Source: Bradyrhizobium sp. CB1717 (lineage in GTDB: Bacteria; Pseudomonadota; Alphaproteobacteria; Rhizobiales; Xanthobacteraceae). Taken from it: a stretch of 64,000 nucleotides of DNA. Positions within the stretch are counted from its first letter, which is position 1. Each line of letters starts with the position of its first letter. Below are positions 54,541-61,173 of this stretch, piece after piece. The stretch is from contig NZ_CP121666.1 in assembly GCF_029714325.1 (NCBI RefSeq), forward strand, positions 1,240,001-1,304,000. Direction: 5' to 3'. A model generated the notes under the pieces. That model ran no database searches. It was not told the DNA's origin and saw nothing but the letters and a program-made list of their open reading frames with translations. A program made the position numbers and the translations under genes.

Positions 54541-54560
54541 GGATGACGCGGCAGCGTCGC

Positions 54561-56159
54561 CTAACTCGCCCGCATCTCCGCCCTGATCATATCCGCCGCC
54601 TTCTCCCCGATCATGATGGTCGGCGCATTGGTGTTGCCGCCGATCAGCGTCGGCATGATCGAGGCGTCGACGACGCGCAGTCCCTCCAGCCCATGCACCT
54701 TCAGCGCGGGATCGACCACGGCCATCGCGTCCGTGCCCATCCTGCAGGTGCCGACGGGGTGATAGACGGTGTCGACGCGTTCGCGCAGCACGGCGCGGAT
54801 GTCGTCGTCGGTGCGCACATTGGCGGTGAACATGTCCTTTTTCTGCAACGCGCGCAGTGCCGGCGTCTCCATCAGCCGCCGTGTCGTCTTGAAGCCGGCG
54901 ACCATCGCCTCGAGATCCTCCGCCTCACCCAAAAAGTTCGGATCGATCATGGGTGCTGCGAGCGGATCGGCGCTTTTCAGCCATACGCTGCCGCGGCTCC
55001 TCGGTCTGAGCAGACAGAAATGGCATGAGAAGCCCGCCTCTTTGTGACGCTTGCGGCCGTGGTCGTCGAGCATCGCGATGACGAAGTGCAGTTGAATGTC
55101 GGATACGTCGAGGTGGGGCTGCGTCTTCAGGAAGCCGCCGCACTCGGCGAAATTGGTGGTCATCAGTCCGCGTCGCTCCCGGCGGTACCGCTGGATCGCG
55201 CGCAGCAGGGATGGCAGCCGTCCAAGGGACGAGTGAACGAAGTGCGGATAGTCGGAGGCGTAGACGAACACGAAATCCGGATGGTCCTGCAGATTGCGTC
55301 CGACGCCCGGCAAATGATGCACAAGGCCAATGCCGTGCTCGGCAAGCGCATCGCCGTCGCCGACGCCCGACAGCATCAAGAGCTGCGGTGACTGGAAGGC
55401 GCCGGAGGCGAGGATCACCTCGCGGCGGGCGCGCAGCTGCTTTGTCTGCCTGTCCTGCACATATTCGATGCCGACTGCGCGTCCTTCTTCGAACAGGATT
55501 TTCGTTGCCTGCGCCCCGGTTTCGACGCGCAGATTCGCGCGCTTGTCCATGTGGGGAGCCACAAAGGCGCGCGCCGCGCTCCAGCGCTCGCCATTGCGCT
55601 GCGTCACCTGGTAGCTGCCGAGCCCTTCATGGTCCTCCTCATTGAAGTCCTCGCGGATGCGGAACTGCGCCTCGCGCGCAGCCTGATGGAAGACGTCATG
55701 GATCGGATTGTCCGAGCGAAGTCTGTTGACATGCAGCGGGCCGCCCTTGCCATGATATTCGCCGTCGAAATCGGAATTGTTCTCCGAGCGCTTGAAGTAG
55801 GGCAGCACATCCGCGTAGGACCAGCCGGCATTGCCGAGCGCGGCCCAGTGGTCGTAATCCCATTTGTGGCCGCGGATGTAGACCATCGCGTTGATCGCCG
55901 AGGAGCCGCCGAGGCCCTTGCCGCGCGGTTGATAGCCGATACGGCCGTTCAATCCCTTCTGCGGCACGGTATCGAACGCCCAGTTGGCCGCGCCGTACGG
56001 CAAAGCGAGCCCGAATGGCGTGGTGATCCGCCAATTGTCGTTCCGCCCGCCGGCATCGAGCAGCGCGACGGATGTCGCCGTATCCTCCGACAGCCGGCCT
56101 GCGACGGTGCAGCCGCCCGAGCCCGCACCCACGACGACGAAATCGAATGTGTCGGTCAA
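54561..56159 (-). CDS. GMC-family oxidoreductase (choline/alcohol dehydrogenase-like)
   Basis: The TTG at 56159, preceded by AGGGGG, gives 532 residues; the upstream ATG frame begins inside a family D repeat and is rejected. The FAD motif [19 protein letters not shown] is at the N-terminus, followed by [18 protein letters not shown] and the C-terminal HPVGTCRMG and [19 protein letters not shown]. The catalytic His of HPVGT is present. It oxidises an alcohol to an aldehyde; with the aldehyde dehydrogenase upstream on the same strand a two-step oxidation is likely. Confidence 0.88.
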   Translation of the reverse strand: MTDTFDFVVVGAGSGGCTVAGRLSEDTATSVALLDAGGRNDNWRITTPFGLALPYGAANWAFDTVPQKGLNGRIGYQPRGKGLGGSSAINAMVYIRGHKWDYDHWAALGNAGWSYADVLPYFKRSENNSDFDGEYHGKGGPLHVNRLRSDNPIHDVFHQAAREAQFRIREDFNEEDHEGLGSYQVTQRNGERWSAARAFVAPHMDKRANLRVETGAQATKILFEEGRAVGIEYVQDRQTKQLRARREVILASGAFQSPQLLMLSGVGDGDALAEHGIGLVHHLPGVGRNLQDHPDFVFVYASDYPHFVHSSLGRLPSLLRAIQRYRRERRGLMTTNFAECGGFLKTQPHLDVSDIQLHFVIAMLDDHGRKRHKEAGFSCHFCLLRPRSRGSVWLKSADPLAAPMIDPNFLGEAEDLEAMVAGFKTTRRLMETPALRALQKKDMFTANVRTDDDIRAVLRERVDTVYHPVGTCRMGTDAMAVVDPALKVHGLEGLRVVDASIMPTLIGGNTNAPTIMIGEKAADMIRAEMRAS

Positions 56160-56182
56160 TGCTGTTTCCCCCTGCCTCTTCT

Positions 56183-56262
56183 CGTCATTGCGAGCGAAGC
56201 GAAGCAATCCAGACTGTCGCCGCAGAGGGATTCTGGATTGCTTCGCTGCGCTCGCAATGACG
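56183..56262. repeat. Palindromic repeat family D, copy 4
   Basis: It begins CGTCATTGCGAGCGAAGCGA and ends CGCTGCGCTCGCAATGACG. It lies between the GMC oxidoreductase and aldehyde dehydrogenase genes, both on the minus strand. Confidence 0.85.
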
Positions 56263-56275
56263 GTATTCGTGTCAG

Positions 56276-57757
56276 CTACGACATCAACCGCATCAGCTTC
56301 TCCAGCCGCGCGATCTTGCCGCTATAGGGCGGATAGAGATCGGCGAGGCGATTGAATTTCGAGCGATAGAACACCGGCTTCAGCTTGCTGAACGTGCGAA
56401 AGCCCCATTCGCCGTGATAGACGCCGGTGCCGGATGCACCGACGCCGCCCATTGGCTGGTTGATTTGCGCAAAATGAAACAGGCAGTCGTTGACGGTGAC
56501 GCCGCCGGAGACCGTGCGCGCCAGCACCTCGTCGCGCACGCTGCGGTCCTTACCGAACCAGTACAGCGCAAGCGGCCGCTCGCGCGCGTTGACGAAGGCG
56601 ATGGCCTCGGCCGCATCACGAGTGCCCAGAACCGGCAGCACGGGGCCAAAGATCTCCTCCTGCATCGCCGCCATCGATTCGCTCGCACCGACGATCAGCG
56701 TCGGCGGGAATTTGCGGTGCGCCTTCCAGTTGGGATCGTCCGCCTTCGCCGGCTGCAGGATCTTTGCGCCGCGCTGGGCGGCATCGGCGACGAGTTCCTC
56801 CAGCCGCGCATAGTGCCGGTCGGAGATGATGGAGGTGTAGTCCTTGCTGGCGGGGTCGCTGCCGAACATGCGCCGCATCTGCGCGCGCACCTTCTCGGCG
56901 AAGGACTGCACGGAATTTTCCGGCACCAGCACGTAGTCCGGCGCGATGCAGGTCTGCCCGGCATTGAGCAGCTTTCCATAGGCGATGCGCTCGGCGGCTT
57001 CATCGAGATCGGCGGAAGCGTCGATGATCGCGGGCGACTTGCCGCCGAGCTCGAGCGTGACAGGCGTCAGATTGCGTCCCGCGGCCTCCGCGACCAGCCG
57101 ACCGACCCGGGTCGAGCCGGTGAAGACGAGATGATCGAACGGCAGGCTGGCAAAGGCTTTTGCGACCTCGTCCTCGGTGCCGGTGACCAGCAGCTCGGTC
57201 GCATCGAACTTCGCGGCCACCGTCTCCTTCAGCAGCGCGGAAAAGTGCGGCGCGAGCTCGCTCGGCTTGATGATGACCAGGTTGCCGGCGGCGATCGCGC
57301 CGATCGCGGGCGCGAGCGTCAGCTGGAGCGGATAATTCCAGGGCGCGATGATGCCGACGACGCCGAGCGGCTGCGCCATCAGCCGGTTGCGCGCGGGCAG
57401 GAATTGCAGCGCGGTGGCGATGCGCTGCGGCGCCATCCAGCCCTTCAGGTGTTTTGTCGCATGCCGGATCTCGCTGTAGACCATCATGGCTTCGGCGATG
57501 GTGGTCTCTACCGAAGAGCGGTGGCCGAAATCGGCCGAGATCGCCTGCCGGAAGCGTTCTTCATTGTCGGCGACCACAGTGCGCAGCCGCGCCAGCCGGT
57601 CGAGCCGCTCGGCCAGATCAGGCGCTGGCCCCGTCCGCGACCGCGCGACCATGGCAAGGAAGCCATCCTCCAGCGCTCCGACCGGGACGCTTGTCTGGGG
57701 ATGATCCAAGGGATGATCCAAGGGATGATCCAAGGGACGATCCAAGGCGTGGTCCAT
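56276..57757 (-). CDS. Aldehyde dehydrogenase (coniferyl-aldehyde-like) with repeat N-terminus
   Basis: The 493-residue protein has the catalytic C270 in [13 protein letters not shown]236 in TLELGGK, N141 in APWNYPLQL and the fold motif FTGSTRVGR. The pattern resembles the coniferyl/fatty aldehyde branch. Residues 7-20 are a run of LDHP units encoded by 12-bp tandem repeats and are not part of the conserved enzyme, which begins near residue 27. With the GMC oxidoreductase downstream it may complete alcohol oxidation to acid. Confidence 0.88.
   Translation of the reverse strand: MDHALDRPLDHPLDHPLDHPQTSVPVGALEDGFLAMVARSRTGPAPDLAERLDRLARLRTVVADNEERFRQAISADFGHRSSVETTIAEAMMVYSEIRHATKHLKGWMAPQRIATALQFLPARNRLMAQPLGVVGIIAPWNYPLQLTLAPAIGAIAAGNLVIIKPSELAPHFSALLKETVAAKFDATELLVTGTEDEVAKAFASLPFDHLVFTGSTRVGRLVAEAAGRNLTPVTLELGGKSPAIIDASADLDEAAERIAYGKLLNAGQTCIAPDYVLVPENSVQSFAEKVRAQMRRMFGSDPASKDYTSIISDRHYARLEELVADAAQRGAKILQPAKADDPNWKAHRKFPPTLIVGASESMAAMQEEIFGPVLPVLGTRDAAEAIAFVNARERPLALYWFGKDRSVRDEVLARTVSGGVTVNDCLFHFAQINQPMGGVGASGTGVYHGEWGFRTFSKLKPVFYRSKFNRLADLYPPYSGKIARLEKLMRLMS
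57699..57746. repeat. 12-bp tandem repeat in the aldehyde dehydrogenase start
   Basis: Three perfect copies of GGATGATCCAAG and a fourth with one mismatch encode LDHP units in frame. A decayed fifth copy overlaps the start codon. Changes of copy number would not alter the frame. Confidence 0.9.
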
Positions 57758-58068
57758 GGCGCTCTCCCCTCAAAGGGCATTTGCCCCGATTTTTGTTGCC
57801 GCAGGCTGGCCCTTTGCGGAACTTCTGGCAAGTCTACGGCAAATCGACCGGAATCCGGTCCATCAGCCTGTCATAAAGTCGAAAAAAACGTCCCCGCAGC
57901 CCTTTCCAAAGGCAGCCCGCCTTGATACATACCCCCCGCACCCGAAGGGCTTCGCCCCGGGATTGCCTTCCAAGGAAGCCTTTGGGACGGAAGAGAAAAG
58001 CCACGCGAACAGCGCCGGCCCTCATCCACCGTCCCCGGCATTTCGACGAAGGCAAAGCAACGGTTTAA
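57758..58068. other. Gap before the initiator tRNA
   Basis: This 311-bp stretch between the aldehyde dehydrogenase start and the tRNA contains no credible gene or repeat. It should hold the aldehyde dehydrogenase promoter on one strand and the tRNA promoter on the other, but no clear -35/-10 pair was found. Confidence 0.5.
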
Positions 58069-58145
<77 letters not shown>

Positions 58146-58174
58146 AATTCGGATTTCACCGGATCCGATACGAA

Positions 58175-58207
58175 AACGGCCCGCTTGATGCGGGCCGTTT
58201 TTGTTTT
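58175..58207 (+). terminator. Rho-independent terminator after tRNA-fMet
   Basis: AACGGCCCGC (58175-58184) and GCGGGCCGTT (58190-58199) pair exactly around TTGAT and are followed by TTTTGTTTT. Confidence 0.9.
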
Positions 58208-58242
58208 CAGGATGATGGGGCAATCGTGGGGTGAGCTATCCG

Positions 58243-59124
58243 ATGACCGAGGTCGAACTCGTCAACGTGTTCACGCACATGGGGCGTGGCGGCAACCCCT
58301 GTCCGATCGTTGTCGACGCCTCGAACCTTCCCGCCGAGGCAATGCAGTCGGTGGCTCGGCACTTCGGGCATGAGTCCGGCTTCGTGCTGCCGGCTCCGGG
58401 ACTCGATTCCGACTATGCCTTCCGCTTCTGGGTGCCGCGCCACGAGATGGAGATGTGCGGTCACGCGACGATTGGCGCGTTGTGGCTGCTCGCGGCCAAG
58501 GGCCTGTTGTCCGGCGATCAGGTTCGCATCGAGACGCGTAGCGGAGCGGTGACGGGTTATGTCGATCGTGGCAGCTCGGGTGAGCCGTCCGTCGAGATCA
58601 GCCAGCCTGTCGGCAAGGTTGTCGATCTCTCGCGTGCCGATGAGGAGAACGTTCTGTCGACGCTCAAGCTGTCGCGCCGCGATCTGCTCGACCTGCCCAT
58701 CCAGAACGCCGTCACCTCGCGGGTGAAGACGCTGATCCCGATGAAGGGCGTCCGCGCGCTCAACGAGCTGGTGCCGGACCCCGCGCAGATCGAAGCGTGT
58801 TGCGGACGAATCGGGTCCACCGGTCTTTACCCCTACGCCGTGGACCATCAGGGCGAACGGCGCTTCGAGGCGCGGCAGTTTCCGAAGTCGTCGGGCTATC
58901 CGGAGGACGCGGCCACCGGCATTGCCGCAGCGGCGCTCGCGTTCGGGTTGCTCAAGAACGGACTTGTCGAACGCGACAGCGGGCGGATCACCATCATGCA
59001 GGGGCGGGCCATGGGAGCCTTGTCCGAGATAAGGGTGCGTCTCGGCTTCGCCGACGGCAGGCCTGTTGGCTGCCTGCTCGGAGGGGCTGTGGCGCGCGTG
59101 GAGTCGCATGTCTTGCAGCTCTAA
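58243..59124 (+). CDS. PhzF-family isomerase-like protein
   Basis: The ATG at 58243, preceded by GGTGAG, gives 293 residues; a GTG at 58231 is an alternative. The PhzF fold is shown by FTHMGRGGNPCPIVVDA, the catalytic Glu in FGHESGFVLP, CGHATIGALWLL, and FPKSSGYPEDAATGIAAAAL in the second half. PhzF converts a dihydro-hydroxyanthranilate in phenazine synthesis, but most family members have unknown substrates and no phenazine genes are present. Confidence 0.85.
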   Translation: MTEVELVNVFTHMGRGGNPCPIVVDASNLPAEAMQSVARHFGHESGFVLPAPGLDSDYAFRFWVPRHEMEMCGHATIGALWLLAAKGLLSGDQVRIETRSGAVTGYVDRGSSGEPSVEISQPVGKVVDLSRADEENVLSTLKLSRRDLLDLPIQNAVTSRVKTLIPMKGVRALNELVPDPAQIEACCGRIGSTGLYPYAVDHQGERRFEARQFPKSSGYPEDAATGIAAAALAFGLLKNGLVERDSGRITIMQGRAMGALSEIRVRLGFADGRPVGCLLGGAVARVESHVLQL

Positions 59125-59169
59125 TCGCGATGAAGCGCGGGCAGAGCGTGACGGAAGCCGCCGGCTCCC

Positions 59170-60207
59170 TCAAAACTCCTTGATCACCTTCCCGTCCGCT
59201 CCCACCAGCGTCGACGGTGCCTCGCCGAACACCAGCCCATCCGGCTGAAACTTGATCGTCTTGCCGCCCTCGACGAACTCCGCAAAATTCCGCGGCGTCG
59301 CCGAGTGCACGCCGTTTTGCAGGAAGTCGCCGGTCTCGTAGCAGGTGTCGGGCTTGCCGCCGGAGCCTTCGCCCAAGAACTTCTGGAAGGTCTGGCTCGT
59401 CACCTTGGCCTTCTTGCGCGCGGACCAGTTGGTGTAGCGGCGGTAGAGCTTCGGCAGGATCACCGGGCCCTTGTCGGTCGCGAGCACGCTGGTCTCGCCC
59501 GCCTTGGGCTCGCGCAGGTCGAAGTCGAAGGCGCCAATGGTCTTGGCGAGATGCTTCCAGACCAGCAGCTTCTTGGTGCGCGCGGTCTTGGTCAGGGCGA
59601 GGAAAGCCCCGATCTCGTCCTCGTTCATCGAGGAGTAGAACGTCGGATAGGCAAAGCCCTGCGCGACCAGCCAGTGGTTGACGTCGACCTTTTCGCCCGC
59701 GACGGTCACCTCGATGTCGCCGACCAGCCGGCCATAGGTGTCGAACACCTCGTTCGGCGCATCGACATGGGTGAACACGCGGCAGGGCAGCGTCGGCCCG
59801 CCGGCATGGCTGAGAAAATCGTGCAGCGCCTTGCTCGCGGTGGCGCCGAGGAATTGCCGGTACGAATGGGTGACCTCGTGATAGGCCTGCTTCCTGGCAT
59901 CGGTCAGCCCCTTCTTCTCGGCGGCCGACAGCGGCGACGGCATGTAGTGCAGCTCCGGCGCGTCGATGCCCTGGAGGCGAATGGTGAGCTTGCCGTTCTT
60001 GATCGGCGCCGTCGACGTGCGGCCCTTGACCTTGGCGCCCTCGAAGACGTGGCTCGGATGGAATGGTGCCGTGTCGTTCTTGCGGAAGCGGATCGCATCG
60101 GGCGCGATCGTCACCACCACCTTGGTCGTGTCGGCGTCCGACCGCCCCGCCGGCCAGAACTGTTTGACATCGATGGTGCCTTCGACCTCCAGCAGTCCAA
60201 CGGGCAT
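59170..60207 (-). CDS. Staphylococcal-nuclease-like protein with extra domains
   Basis: The ATG at 60207, preceded by GAGGAGCGGCCG, gives 345 residues; 60264 is a weaker start. The SNase fold begins near residue 75 with LTIRLQGIDAPELHY and continues with DTYGRLVGDIEV and VNHWLVAQGFAYPTFY, so the catalytic Arg, Glu and Arg of SNase are all in place. It is more than twice the usual 150 residues, with an N-terminal 70-residue part and a C-terminal part of about 130 residues that are not recognised. No signal peptide is seen, so it may act in the cytoplasm. Confidence 0.8.
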   Translation of the reverse strand: MPVGLLEVEGTIDVKQFWPAGRSDADTTKVVVTIAPDAIRFRKNDTAPFHPSHVFEGAKVKGRTSTAPIKNGKLTIRLQGIDAPELHYMPSPLSAAEKKGLTDARKQAYHEVTHSYRQFLGATASKALHDFLSHAGGPTLPCRVFTHVDAPNEVFDTYGRLVGDIEVTVAGEKVDVNHWLVAQGFAYPTFYSSMNEDEIGAFLALTKTARTKKLLVWKHLAKTIGAFDFDLREPKAGETSVLATDKGPVILPKLYRRYTNWSARKKAKVTSQTFQKFLGEGSGGKPDTCYETGDFLQNGVHSATPRNFAEFVEGGKTIKFQPDGLVFGEAPSTLVGADGKVIKEF

Positions 60208-60349
60208 CGGCCGCTCCTCTCGAACGCGCGCGACGGTCGCCTTCGTCGGAGCCGACTCGCGCACACGCTGAAGAGGAACGGATCATCTTCGTGCGACAGG
60301 GCCGTGACGGGAGATGGGACAGGGGCGACATGCCATGGTCCCGGCAGAC

Positions 60350-60380
60350 AAAAATGCCCGCGCGCCGGTCGCGCGCGGGC
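60350..60380 (-). terminator. Rho-independent terminator for the gene at 60417
   Basis: GCCCGCGCGC (60356-60365) and GCGCGCGGGC (60371-60380) pair exactly. On the minus strand ATTTTT follows the stem. Confidence 0.85.
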
Positions 60381-60416
60381 GTCGATCATTCTCTTAACGA
60401 AGCAGAATGTTTCTGA

Positions 60417-60911
60417 TCAGGACCTGTGCGGGCAGACCATCGTCAGATTGAGCAGCGTCGGCGCCTTGTCCTCGCCATTGCGGTACTCCCACTCCAGCCG
60501 GATCTCATGCCGGTGAGCATAGGCATCGCTGGCTGCGTGGGTGATGATCTTCGTCTTCATCGGGATCGGCGGCTCGGAGTTGAAGCATTTCCGGACGCAG
60601 GCATCGAGCAGGTCGCATCGGGTCAGGGGGATGACGCCGGGCTCGTCCTTGGAGAGGGGGACCGTATTCGGCTGGGTGCTGAGGTCGACGCGGGCCCGGC
60701 CTTTCTCCTTGTGCCAGTATTTGGCGCTTCCCTGCGGCCACTTCGAGGGCGGGTTCAGGATCAGGTGGTACTGGCCGTATTCCAGGGTCGGCAGGTCGAT
60801 GTCCTCCGATGCCTTGAGCTTGGCGACGCTCTTTTTCATGTTCGCCAAGGGATAGTAATTGGCGTTCATCAAGTCTCGAAATGCTTTGCCGCTATATACC
60901 AGTCCGGCCAT
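60417..60911 (-). CDS. Unrecognised protein, 164 residues
   Basis: The protein starts MAGLVYSGKAFRDLMNANYYP and ends TLLNLTMVCPHRS. It has no signal peptide or membrane helix, and four cysteines cluster in its second half (CDLLDACVRKC and the final C). No known domain was recognised. It has its own terminator, so it is probably not co-transcribed with the nuclease gene downstream. The frame is complete, and a purine-rich GGGAAAGAGGCG precedes the start, which supports a real gene. Confidence 0.6.
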   Translation of the reverse strand: MAGLVYSGKAFRDLMNANYYPLANMKKSVAKLKASEDIDLPTLEYGQYHLILNPPSKWPQGSAKYWHKEKGRARVDLSTQPNTVPLSKDEPGVIPLTRCDLLDACVRKCFNSEPPIPMKTKIITHAASDAYAHRHEIRLEWEYRNGEDKAPTLLNLTMVCPHRS

Positions 60912-60988
60912 CGCCTCTTTCCCCGATATGTCTGTTTGTCAAAACCTGTCGCTGGCTGCCCGAAATACGCAGCGCGCCGCAACCCGAT

Positions 60989-61006
60989 CACACAATTTGT
61001 TGTGTG
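60989..61006. promoter_or_regulatory. Dyad in divergent intergenic region
   Basis: CACACAA (60989-60995) and TTGTGTG (61000-61006) are exact reverse complements with a 4-base spacer. The region lies between the unknown gene and the cyclase gene and could be an operator. Confidence 0.3.
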
Positions 61007-61173
61007 CAGTCACGGTACCACCCAGGACTGCACTTCGTCCAGCAAGCCACCATCCGGTAACATCGCGTATCCCGCAAGCCCAATTGCCATGCATTCCTCT
61101 ATGGGTAATGTACGCCAAACGCCTCGCGGGCGTTGGAGCAGGACTGCCGAGGCAGTTCGTTTAAGGCGCTGGA

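Noticed and set aside
57699..57746. Possible CRISPR array
   Set aside because: The units are 12 bp, contiguous and in frame with coding sequence, with no spacers and no cas genes.
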